Assembly: GCA_934102055.1 (NCBI GenBank)
Contig: CAKOSE010000015.1
Span: 1-24,162 of the forward strand
Direction of reading: 5' to 3'
Length of the DNA stretch: 24,162 nucleotides
Source of the DNA: an uncultured Bacilli bacterium
GTDB lineage: Bacteria > Bacillota_I > Bacilli_A > RF39 > UBA660
Under the pieces are notes generated by a model. It searched no databases, was not told the origin of the DNA, and worked only from the letters and a program-made list of their open reading frames with translations. This document shows, piece after piece, positions 1-7,370 of this stretch. Position 1 is the stretch's first letter. Each line of letters starts with the position of its first letter. The translations under genes and the position numbers were made by a program.

Positions 1-1
1 A

Positions 2-1126
2 CAAAATTCTGAAAAAGAAATAAAAAATGAAGGTTCAAATCAAAGACCAGGATATGATACTATTAAAAATTTGTACGGTGTAAACAACGTTAATAGACCA
101 GGGTATGATACTATTGCCAACTTATATGATGTTGATCAGAGAAAAATATTTGCTGACATCGATAAAAAAATGAAAAAAGAGTATGAGAATATACTAATGA
201 CTGAAGATTTAAGTAATACTAGTCAAACTTTTGATGCTATTGCTGCAGGTTTAGGAGTAGATAGAAACACTTTAATAGAATATGTAAAATACAAAAAAGA
301 ACAAGCTAAAAAGAAGGCCAACTTAAATAAAGATGTTTCAGTTGGCAAAGACGACAAATCTAAGGTTGAATCTGCTGATATTAATAGTTTAATTAATAGG
401 CTAAGAGAAATAAATAAATTAATCGAAATAGATTGGGATAAAAACTTCACTTTAGAAATAAATCGTGAACGTAAGCAAATTATTGAGCAATTGAAGAAGT
501 TAAATGTTTCTATTCCAAGTATTGAAGGTTCAAAAAATAATGATAAAGAGGAAAAAATTTCTGAAAAATCAAAAGAAGAAACAACAAAAAAATATCCAGA
601 ACTTAGTCCAGAGGATGCAGAAATTATTTTTGATATATATAGTCAAAGTAAAGAAAACAATGCAACACTAAACGACTTAGCAGCTAAGTATAAGGTTGAT
701 AAGGCTGTTTTTTATGATATGTATAATTCTAATAAACATATTAAAAATGACGATAGTAATACAGTTATAGATGGAAAATTTATTAATAGTTTGGAGAAAA
801 ATGTACTTAAAACCAGACCTAGTGGAAAACCAACAGCGGGATCGCCAAAGGGCGGTTTAAAAGGTGCAACTCTTGGTAAAAAACGTGTAACTCTTATTAA
901 GAATGAAACAAATTTTCTAAAAACTTTGCCAAATCCTATTGAAAAAGAAACCTTCAAAGAAAGAGTTTTAAATCATATTAAAGCATGGGGTGCCTCTTTT
1001 AAAAATAGAGTTTTTCCAGCATTTAATACTACAGAATTTACTAATGATGAGGACAATAAAGCAATAGATAAATTAGCTTCAGGTGTTTCAGAAGAAGATT
1101 TAATCAATAAAGCCAATGTAAGGTAA
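2..1126 (+). CDS. Repeated HTH-like-motif protein, 5' end outside window
   Basis: The reading frame is open to the left edge, so the TTG at 71 is not a convincing start and the gene is partial. Near the edge, two 17-residue units sharing RPGYDTI begin 51 nt apart (codons at 44 and 95). The second runs into a helix-turn-helix-like motif, (Y/F)D-x-IA-x-x-(L/Y)-x-VD, around 104-160. A second copy lies at about 164-305 and a more diverged one at 599-742. Between and after them is Lys/Glu/Ser-rich, probably disordered sequence. The tail is basic with Gly/Pro (about 810-890), then a conserved-looking helical segment. There is no signal peptide or membrane segment in the visible part. The same motif recurs in the gene at 1446, two genes downstream, so the genes probably work together. 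I do not recognise the family; DNA binding is possible but unproven. Confidence 0.7.
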   Translation, partial: QNSEKEIKNEGSNQRPGYDTIKNLYGVNNVNRPGYDTIANLYDVDQRKIFADIDKKMKKEYENILMTEDLSNTSQTFDAIAAGLGVDRNTLIEYVKYKKEQAKKKANLNKDVSVGKDDKSKVESADINSLINRLREINKLIEIDWDKNFTLEINRERKQIIEQLKKLNVSIPSIEGSKNNDKEEKISEKSKEETTKKYPELSPEDAEIIFDIYSQSKENNATLNDLAAKYKVDKAVFYDMYNSNKHIKNDDSNTVIDGKFINSLEKNVLKTRPSGKPTAGSPKGGLKGATLGKKRVTLIKNETNFLKTLPNPIEKETFKERVLNHIKAWGASFKNRVFPAFNTTEFTNDEDNKAIDKLASGVSEEDLINKANVR

Positions 1127-1145
1127 TAGAAAGGGGAATAAAAAA

Positions 1146-1397
1146 ATGACTTTTAAAAGATATGATGTTATAACTTTTGAAGAAAATGATAAAGTAGTAG
1201 TACTTGCTGCACTAGTTCATAATGGAAATGAATATGTATATGTTAATGAAATATTACCGGATGAATCCGATGTTACTGATGTGTATAAAGTAATGGTTGT
1301 ACATTATGAAGATGGAACTCTTGAAAAGGTAGTAGATCCACAACTTTTACAAGAATTGTTACCTCAATTTCAAGTGTTATTAGAACAGGCAGATTAA
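1146..1397 (+). CDS. Small DUF1292-like protein
   Basis: An 83-residue acidic protein that starts 19 nt after the previous stop, behind a good Shine-Dalgarno (AAGGGG). Its layout resembles the DUF1292/YrzB family: a start of the type ITFEEND, a short beta-rich core with a hydrophobic strand followed by NGNEYVYV, and an acidic tail with LLQELLPQF. Family function is unknown; members often sit among housekeeping genes. Here it is sandwiched between two proteins that share a repeated motif, so it may be an accessory of that set. Assignment to DUF1292 is by pattern only and a profile search would settle it. Confidence 0.6.
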   Translation: MTFKRYDVITFEENDKVVVLAALVHNGNEYVYVNEILPDESDVTDVYKVMVVHYEDGTLEKVVDPQLLQELLPQFQVLLEQAD

Positions 1398-1401
1398 TTT
1401 T

Positions 1402-1430
1402 AAACTTATTCTTCATGAATAAGTTTTTCT
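1402..1430 (+). terminator. Intrinsic terminator or attenuator between two unknown genes
   Basis: A perfect 10-bp stem, AAACTTATTC paired with GAATAAGTTT, has a 5-nt loop and is followed by a short TTCT tract. Only about 15 nt separate it from the start codon of the next gene, with no clear promoter between, so partial read-through is likely. Confidence 0.7.
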
Positions 1431-1445
1431 AAAGAGGGTGGTAAA

Positions 1446-2309
1446 ATGAGTAATGAAGTTGTTAAACTTATGGAAAAGGCAACTATTGAAGATAAAAAAA
1501 GGATTGAAAGGCTTCTTAAGATTTCGCTCGATCAAAACCTGATTGAATTTACTATAAAAAATATAATTTTGGATACTTTTGCTAAAAAAATGTATGATGA
1601 TGAATTAAACATAATTTTTGATAAATCTTCATTCGCAAAAGAAGAACAAGCTAAAATTGCTAGTAGAATAGGCATTAATCTTGATCAATTACAATTAGTC
1701 GCAGATTATAAGAAAAGAGAAAATGTTAAATGTACTTTGAATAAAAAAGAAAGCCAAGGTAATACTAATGATTTAGATGAACTTGCATCTAAAATGAGTA
1801 TTGATGAAATGAATACTGTTCTAAATATGAAAGCTGCTGGTGAAAATAATCCTGAAATTTTAGAGGGTATTGCTAAAAGACTCGGAGTTCCAGTTGATAA
1901 ACTTGAAGAAATTGCTTCTAAAAAAGAAGAAATTTTAAAAGCAAAAGAAAATGATGTTGCATCTTCTAGTGATAATAGTTCTTCAAACGAAAGCGAAGAT
2001 AAAGACAACGATAAAGAAAAGAGTGAAACAACACCTAGCAGCGATTCCTCTTCATCTGATGCAGCTGAAACAGGAGCAGAAGCTATAGAACCAGAAGAAT
2101 GTAAAAAAACAACAGCTCTTAAAACAGCAGGAGAAAAACTAAAAAATGCTATTGCAAAAAATAAAGGAAAAGCGCTTGCTGGATTACTTGCTATAGCAGG
2201 TATTGCTGCTCTTGCACTTGTTAATCCTACTATGCTTTTATATGCACTTGGAGCAGCAGGACTAGGTAAGATTTATAAAGACTTTCAAGCTGGGGCTAAA
2301 GGTAAATAA
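1446..2309 (+). CDS. Membrane-anchored protein with two HTH-like motifs
   Basis: A 287-residue protein with SD AGAGGGTGG directly upstream. Residues about 47-93 and 115-163 are two copies of the motif in the gene at 2-1126; the second reads LEGIAKRLGVPVDKLEEI. A Ser/Glu/Asp-rich linker follows (about 165-220). Residues 242-274 form an Ala/Gly/Leu-rich hydrophobic hairpin with an Asn-Pro in the middle, ending in a basic tail (GAKGK). That gives a cytoplasmic repeat region tied to the membrane by its C-terminus, with no signal peptide. No known family is recognised. Alternatives are a phage-derived structural protein or a regulator; neither is supported by neighbours. Confidence 0.65.
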   Translation: MSNEVVKLMEKATIEDKKRIERLLKISLDQNLIEFTIKNIILDTFAKKMYDDELNIIFDKSSFAKEEQAKIASRIGINLDQLQLVADYKKRENVKCTLNKKESQGNTNDLDELASKMSIDEMNTVLNMKAAGENNPEILEGIAKRLGVPVDKLEEIASKKEEILKAKENDVASSSDNSSSNESEDKDNDKEKSETTPSSDSSSSDAAETGAEAIEPEECKKTTALKTAGEKLKNAIAKNKGKALAGLLAIAGIAALALVNPTMLLYALGAAGLGKIYKDFQAGAKGK

Positions 2310-2318
2310 AACCAAATG

Positions 2319-2348
2319 AGTTAGTGTATTTTAAACACTAACTTTTTC
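2319..2348 (+). terminator. Intrinsic terminator
   Basis: A 9-bp stem (AGTTAGTGT paired with ACACTAACT) with a 7-nt loop is followed by TTTTTCTA, 10 nt after the stop of the membrane-anchored protein. Confidence 0.8.
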
Positions 2349-2399
2349 TATGTATAAATGATATATTTAAGTATTAATTAATAAATTTTAAGATATATA

Positions 2400-2408
2400 T
2401 GATATAAT
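2400..2408 (+). promoter_or_regulatory. Extended -10 promoter for the Fic gene
   Basis: TGATATAAT is a perfect extended -10 element, 27 nt before the ATG at 2436. No good -35 lies 17 bp upstream, as expected for extended -10 promoters. The same nine bases precede the genes at 13381 and 14049. Confidence 0.55.
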
Positions 2409-2435
2409 TATATAAAAGTTTATAGAGGTGTTATT

Positions 2436-3245
2436 ATGGATGAAATAACTTATGATAAAGTATTAGATAATGCAAATTCTAAGGTTAAGCAATTATACTG
2501 GGATATTGCATTCGGATTACAAGATGTTGATGGGTTAAAACCTTCAAAGTATATGGTTCAATTATCTGAAGATCACGTTAAAGGTAAAAAAACATATAAA
2601 CAAGTACAATCTGCAATTACTACTCACTATGCTAAAAATACAAATAAATATGATGATGAAGAAGAAGCAGATGAAGTAGCAACAGCTATTTATGAAATAT
2701 TAAGTGATGGAGCATTTCGTTTTGATTATTTTACGTATAAAAACTATCATAAAAGATTATTTAAGAATTTAAACAAAGAAAAATATAATCCAGGGGAATT
2801 TAGAACTTATAATTTCACTAAATCTGAACCTATATTAAATGGCGATACCGTTGACTATCAATCTTATGATTTAATCGAAGAAACATTAAAGTATGACTTT
2901 TCTGAAGAAAAAGAAATAAATTATATTGATATGAACCAAGCCCAATTAATTGATAGAGTATCAGAATTTACATCAAGGATTTGGCAAGTTCACCCATTTC
3001 AAGAAGGAAATACTAGAACAACCGCAGTCTTTATTCAAAAATATTTATTAAGTATGGGATTTAAAGTTAATAATGAATTATTTAAAGATAATGCCCTTTA
3101 TTTTAGAAATGCTTTAGTAAGAGCTAATTATACTAATTATTCTAAAGGCATAAGATCTGATAAAAAATATTTAATCATGTTTTTTGAAAATTTATTGTTT
3201 GAAAAAAACAATAAACTAGATAACGACAAATTAAAAATTAAGTAA
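2436..3245 (+). CDS. Fic-domain protein with fused VbhA-like N-terminus
   Basis: A 269-residue protein. Residues 186-197 carry the Fic catalytic core HPFQEGNTRTT, the variant typical of many Bacillota Fic proteins (the last Arg of the classic motif is Ala). His186 is the catalytic base, Glu190 the metal ligand and Arg194 a phosphate contact. Fic enzymes usually transfer AMP or another nucleotide group to a target protein. Residues 22-65 resemble the VbhA antitoxin domain fused to this clade (FGLQDVDGLKPSKY). The usual inhibitory [S/T]xxxE[G/N] appears degenerate, with Leu28 and Asp32-Gly33 in the key places. The gene has its own promoter and terminator and no separate antitoxin gene beside it, fitting a self-contained Fic protein. 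The target is unknown. Confidence 0.88.
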   Translation: MDEITYDKVLDNANSKVKQLYWDIAFGLQDVDGLKPSKYMVQLSEDHVKGKKTYKQVQSAITTHYAKNTNKYDDEEEADEVATAIYEILSDGAFRFDYFTYKNYHKRLFKNLNKEKYNPGEFRTYNFTKSEPILNGDTVDYQSYDLIEETLKYDFSEEKEINYIDMNQAQLIDRVSEFTSRIWQVHPFQEGNTRTTAVFIQKYLLSMGFKVNNELFKDNALYFRNALVRANYTNYSKGIRSDKKYLIMFFENLLFEKNNKLDNDKLKIK

Positions 3246-3251
3246 CATTTT

Positions 3252-3280
3252 AAGATATATCAATATGATTTATCTTTTTT
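3252..3280 (+). terminator. Intrinsic terminator of the Fic gene
   Basis: An 11-bp stem with one T:T mismatch (AAGATATATCA against TGATTTATCTT) and a 3-nt loop runs into a TTTTTT tract. Confidence 0.7.
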
Positions 3281-3323
3281 AATAAAATTTTAAGTCTAAA
3301 ATCTTTATGTTTAACACTATACA

Positions 3324-3332
3324 TGCTATAAT
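3324..3332 (+). promoter_or_regulatory. ftsY promoter, extended -10
   Basis: TGCTATAAT ends 16 nt before the ATG at 3349. GGTGA, the Shine-Dalgarno, begins 7 nt after it, where transcription should start. This element lies downstream of the in-frame ATG at 3307 and argues against that codon as the start. Confidence 0.6.
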
Positions 3333-3348
3333 TAAAACGGTGATAACA

Positions 3349-4335
3349 ATGGGAATTTTTGATAAAATAAAAAACACTTTTAAAAAAGATAAATCAAATG
3401 AAACAAAAGAAGAAGTTAAATTATATGACAAAGGACTTACTAAGACCAGAGACAGTTTTGTTTCAAAACTAGTTAATATAACTAATAAATATAGCAAAGT
3501 AACAGAAGATTTCTTCATGGAACTAGAAGAAATTTTAATCATGGCAGATCTTGGTGTAGGTACTGTTATGAAATTCATGGATAGACTAAGAGAAAGAGTT
3601 CGCCGTGAACATATTGAGTCTCCAGCATTACTAAGAGAAATTATTGTTGATGAGTTATTCATAATTTACGTAAATAACGAAGTAATTGTAAACAAAATTA
3701 ACTATGCCAAAGAAGGACCTACTGTAATTCTATTCGTCGGAGTAAATGGAGTAGGTAAGACAACTTCTATTGCTAAAATAGCTACAAAAGAGATAAAAAA
3801 AGGAAAAAAAGTCCTAATGGTTGGTGCTGATACCTTCCGTGCCGGAGCTGTTAAACAACTTGAAGAATGGTCCGTTAGAACCGGTTCATCTTTCGTTGGA
3901 GATGAATCCCTAAAAGATCCAGCTTCAGTAGTCTATGATGGCCTAAAAAAAGCAATAGACGAAGATTTTGACGTTGTACTAATAGATACCGCAGGACGTC
4001 TTCAAAATAAAGTTAATCTAATGAAAGAACTAGAAAAAATCAATAAAATAATTACTAACTTTATACCAAATGCCCCTCATGAAACCTTACTAGTTATTGA
4101 TGCCACTACAGGACAAAATGGTATTAGTCAAGCAAAAACTTTCAAAGAAGTTACTAATATCACAGGAATAGTACTTACTAAACTAGATGGTACTGCTAAG
4201 GGAGGTATAGTTCTTGCAATAAAAGATGAAGTAGATATCCCAGTTAAGTATGTAGGACTTGGGGAAAAGGCTGAAGATCTTAGTGTATTTGATATTGAAA
4301 ACTATATATATGGTTTGTTTAAGGATATGATATGA
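3349..4335 (+). CDS. ftsY: Signal recognition particle receptor FtsY
   Basis: A 328-residue SRP-family GTPase that docks the Ffh-ribosome-nascent chain complex at the membrane and delivers proteins to the Sec translocon. Visible GTPase motifs are the P-loop GVNGVGKTT (131-139), the ADTFRAGAVKQL segment, DTAGR (213-217), TKLDG (277-281) and GLGE (303-306). The N-terminal acidic A domain of long FtsY proteins is missing; a short basic amphipathic start (MGIFDKIKNTFKK) probably binds lipid. The ATG at 3349 is chosen over 3307 because it has SD GGTGA and a promoter directly upstream, and FtsY proteins commonly begin MGxF. It overlaps ylxM by 4 nt (ATGA), so the two are translationally coupled. 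Confidence 0.97.
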   Translation: MGIFDKIKNTFKKDKSNETKEEVKLYDKGLTKTRDSFVSKLVNITNKYSKVTEDFFMELEEILIMADLGVGTVMKFMDRLRERVRREHIESPALLREIIVDELFIIYVNNEVIVNKINYAKEGPTVILFVGVNGVGKTTSIAKIATKEIKKGKKVLMVGADTFRAGAVKQLEEWSVRTGSSFVGDESLKDPASVVYDGLKKAIDEDFDVVLIDTAGRLQNKVNLMKELEKINKIITNFIPNAPHETLLVIDATTGQNGISQAKTFKEVTNITGIVLTKLDGTAKGGIVLAIKDEVDIPVKYVGLGEKAEDLSVFDIENYIYGLFKDMI

Positions 4336-4619
4336 TGAATGATGCTGTTTATTTGACTATTTTATTTGATTATTATGAGTCTCTTTTAAGTGATAGAGAT
4401 AGAAGTTGTTTTAGGGATTATTATTTTTCTAATTTGTCTTTATCTGAGATTGCTCTTGCTAGTGGTGTTTCTAGAAATGCTATTCATAAGAGACTTAAGA
4501 AGATATGTGATGAACTTTACTTATATGAGAGCAAACTTGGTTTGTATGAAAAGGAAAAGAGAATTATGAGTCTTATTCATGATGAGGTTTTAAAGGAAAA
4601 GATTAAGGAGATTCTTTAG
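4332..4619 (+). CDS. ylxM: YlxM family DNA-binding protein
   Basis: A 95-residue protein of the YlxM/p13 family (UPF0122), a small helix-turn-helix protein genetically linked to SRP genes and proposed to modulate SRP. The HTH is plain at residues 34-55: LSLSEIALASGVSRNAIHKR, as in sigma region 4. Its start overlaps the ftsY stop in ATGA; a second ATG three bases on is also possible. In many Bacillota ylxM is followed by ffh, but ffh is absent here and a terminator follows at once. From this gene on, codons shift toward T- and G-ending forms relative to ftsY. Confidence 0.92.
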   Translation: MMNDAVYLTILFDYYESLLSDRDRSCFRDYYFSNLSLSEIALASGVSRNAIHKRLKKICDELYLYESKLGLYEKEKRIMSLIHDEVLKEKIKEIL

Positions 4620-4642
4620 GTTTTAATAGCCTGTTTTTTTTT
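4618..4642 (+). terminator. Weak hairpin plus long T tract after ylxM
   Basis: A 5-bp stem (AGGTT with AGCCT, one G:U) overlaps the TAG stop and is followed by G then nine T. Pyrimidine-rich sequence continues to about 4690. Confidence 0.55.
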
Positions 4643-4697
4643 ACTTTCTATTTTTTGTTTTACTTTACTTTTTTTTTATTTTCTTTGTTTAAAATTG

Positions 4698-4726
4698 TTG
4701 ACTTATGTAGTTTGTTTTTATATACT
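4698..4726 (+). promoter_or_regulatory. Sigma-A promoter of the protease operon
   Basis: TTGACT, a 17-nt spacer and TATACT form a near-consensus housekeeping promoter, 30 nt before the ATG at 4757. AAGGAG sits at 4743-4748. Confidence 0.8.
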
Positions 4727-4756
4727 TAGGGTGTAAAATAAAAAGGAGAATATATT

Positions 4757-7360
4757 ATGAAAAGAAAGATTATAATAATGGTTTTGACTATTAGTTTATT
4801 TGTTCCTATTTCTTATGTAAGTGCTAGTGATAATGCTTATAGTTTTGATGAGGTTAGTACGAATGAACTTTTGGATGATAAGGATTATAAGAGTGATGAA
4901 CTTATTGTAGTTTTTAATGATAATTTATCTAATAAAACCATTAATAATGTTGTTAGAAATGAGAATGCTACTGTTAAGAATATTAAGAGGCTCAATGATG
5001 ATTCTGTGAGTGTTAGGGTTAAGATTTCTGATGATATGGAAACTGCTATTGATAGTTTTAAGGATAATCCTAGAGTTGCTTTTGTACAACCTAATTATAA
5101 GTATAAAGTAAATTCTGATGCTAGTGTTTATAACAATCCTAATTATCAATATCATATTGATCTTATTAAGACTAAAGAGGCTTGGAGTTTAGTTGAGTCT
5201 AAGGGTAATACTACTAAGGTTTCTGTTATTGATACTGGTGTTGATGTTAAACATGAGGATTTACAAAAAAATTTGGTTTCTAATAGTAGTTATACTCAAA
5301 CTGTTGGTGGAATTAAGAAACAAGTTGTGTATGATTCTGATCATCATGGTACACATGTTACTGGAATAATTGGTGCAACTTATGGTAATGGTATTGGTGT
5401 TTCTGGTGTTGCTTCAGGTAATAATAATAATTTAGCTAAGATTATGGTGGTTGGAACAAGTTTTGACGGGGAAAATATGTATACTTCAGATATTATTGAT
5501 GCTATTAATTATTCTAAAGATAATGGTGCTAAAGTTATTAATATGAGTTTTGGTGGTACTGGTAGAGATAGGGCAATGGAAGCTGCTATTCGTGATGCTT
5601 ATGATAATGGCATTGTGCTTGTTGCAGCATCTGGTAATGACGAATCTAATGAGTTTAGTTCACCAAGTGATTTTAAAGAGGTAATAAGTGTTAATGCTTC
5701 TAATAAGTATAATAAGCCTGTTTATTGGTCTGATTATGGTATTAGTAAAGATATTAGTGCACCTGGTTATAATATACTTAGTACTACTCCTGGAAATACT
5801 TATAAATTACTTAGTGGTACTTCTATGGCATCACCAATTGTTGCCGGGGTAGTTGCTTTAATGCTTGATGCTAATCCTAGTTTGACTCCTGCTGAGGTGT
5901 ATAATATACTTTGTGCTAGTACTGGTCAAAGTGATTTTGATGAAATGCTTGGTTATGGTATTGTAAATGCTAAGGAAGCTGTTTCTGCTGCTATAGATGC
6001 TAGTTCTTCAGTTGATGTAGATTCTGTATCTATAAAAGATTATGATGCTTCTTATAGTGCTGATTATGATGCTGTTGTTTATGAAAATGATGATATTTCT
6101 TTAGAGGCTTTGGTTAGGCCTGCGACTTCTTTAAAGAAAGTTGAATGGTCTAGTAGTGATGATTCTATTGCTAAAGTTGATTCTGTTACTGGTAGGGTTA
6201 CTGGTGTTAAGTCAGGATTTGTTACAATAACTGCTAGTGTTTCTGGTAAGAGTGATAGTGTTTTGGTTAAGGTTAAGGAGTCTTTATCTCAAACTGGTAT
6301 ATCTATTGTATCTAAAGAAGATTATTCTAGTATTGTAAAAGGTTCTTCTTATGAACTTAAGGCTAATATTTTACCTAGTAATGCTACTAATAAAGAAGTT
6401 TATTGGTCTTCTAGTAATAGAACTGTTGCAGATATAAATGAACTTGGTATTCTTACTGGTAAATCTTCTGGAAAGACTACTATTACAGTTAAAACTTATG
6501 ATGGAAAGTATTATGATAGTTTTGACGTAATTGTTACTAGTCCTGCTAGTGTTAAACTTACTAAGTATGCTTCTAAGTTACTTGTTGGTAATAAGTATAC
6601 TTATAATGGTTATGTTTTAGATATAGATGGTAAGAAAACTAATGATAAGATTATATGGTCTAGTACTAATGCTAATATTGCTAAGATAGATAATAATGGA
6701 ACTGTTACTGCACTTAAGCCTGGTACTACTTATATAGTTGGTACTGTTAAGGGTACTGATCAAGGAAAACGTCTTGTTAAGGTAGCATATAGATTGTTTG
6801 TTGGTAAGACTAATTATGCTTTAGGAGATTATAATCTTAAAGTTAGAAAGGTTACTTATAATAGTGTTACTTTGAATTGGAATAAGATTAATGTTGCTAG
6901 TAAATACATAGTTGAAAGAGCTATGAGTTCTAATGGTTCTTATGTAAAGATTGGTGAAGTTACGGGTACTTCTTATAAGGATTCTAATGTTGTTTTAGGT
7001 AAAAGATATTATTATAGAATAAAGGCTGTTTATAGTAGTACTAAGTCATTTAGTTATTCTTATAGTGTTAATGCTTTAGTTTCTCTTGATAAACCAGTTA
7101 TTTCTGTTGCTAATTATAAGTCTAGATATTTAAAGATTTCTATTAATAAAGTTCCTGGTGCTAGAGGTTATACTATATATAGAGCTAGTTCTGTTAATGG
7201 TTCTTATAAGGTAGTTACTTCTACTACTAAGAATTATTATATTAATGGTAAGCTTGTTAAGAATAAGAGATATTATTATAAAGTTAGGGCTTATAAGGTT
7301 GTTAATGGTAAGAAAGTATATAGTCCTTATTCAAGTATTAAGAGTAGGGTAGTTAGATAG
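4757..7360 (+). CDS. Secreted subtilisin-like S8 protease with Big2 and FN3 domains
   Basis: An 867-residue exported serine protease. Residues 1-23 are a signal peptide (basic start, hydrophobic core, SYVSA cleavage site). About 44-118 is an I9-type inhibitor propeptide. The S8 catalytic domain (about 130-410) shows Asp159 (VIDTGVD), His197 (HHGTHVTG), oxyanion Asn294 (ASGN) and Ser356 (SGTSMASP). Three Big2-type Ig-like domains follow (about 421-510, 512-593 and 595-681), each with WSSS/T and a GxVT or GxLT turn. Two FN3-like repeats (about 690-772 and 775-867) share the pattern NGSYK and RYYYK. There is no LPXTG or hydrophobic anchor, so it is released or held non-covalently. It is cotranscribed with the secreted protein 10 nt downstream. 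The sequence is almost free of C-ending codons. Confidence 0.95.
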   Translation: MKRKIIIMVLTISLFVPISYVSASDNAYSFDEVSTNELLDDKDYKSDELIVVFNDNLSNKTINNVVRNENATVKNIKRLNDDSVSVRVKISDDMETAIDSFKDNPRVAFVQPNYKYKVNSDASVYNNPNYQYHIDLIKTKEAWSLVESKGNTTKVSVIDTGVDVKHEDLQKNLVSNSSYTQTVGGIKKQVVYDSDHHGTHVTGIIGATYGNGIGVSGVASGNNNNLAKIMVVGTSFDGENMYTSDIIDAINYSKDNGAKVINMSFGGTGRDRAMEAAIRDAYDNGIVLVAASGNDESNEFSSPSDFKEVISVNASNKYNKPVYWSDYGISKDISAPGYNILSTTPGNTYKLLSGTSMASPIVAGVVALMLDANPSLTPAEVYNILCASTGQSDFDEMLGYGIVNAKEAVSAAIDASSSVDVDSVSIKDYDASYSADYDAVVYENDDISLEALVRPATSLKKVEWSSSDDSIAKVDSVTGRVTGVKSGFVTITASVSGKSDSVLVKVKESLSQTGISIVSKEDYSSIVKGSSYELKANILPSNATNKEVYWSSSNRTVADINELGILTGKSSGKTTITVKTYDGKYYDSFDVIVTSPASVKLTKYASKLLVGNKYTYNGYVLDIDGKKTNDKIIWSSTNANIAKIDNNGTVTALKPGTTYIVGTVKGTDQGKRLVKVAYRLFVGKTNYALGDYNLKVRKVTYNSVTLNWNKINVASKYIVERAMSSNGSYVKIGEVTGTSYKDSNVVLGKRYYYRIKAVYSSTKSFSYSYSVNALVSLDKPVISVANYKSRYLKISINKVPGARGYTIYRASSVNGSYKVVTSTTKNYYINGKLVKNKRYYYKVRAYKVVNGKKVYSPYSSIKSRVVR

Positions 7361-7370
7361 GTGATAGAGT

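Noticed and set aside
3307..3348. Upstream in-frame ATG for ftsY giving 14 more residues
   Set aside because: The extended -10 element and the Shine-Dalgarno lie inside this stretch, and FtsY families start near the downstream MGIF.
4633..4690. Pyrimidine-rich tract after ylxM as an origin or protein-binding site
   Set aside because: It starts as the terminator T tract and has no repeats or DnaA-type boxes; AT-rich drift explains it.
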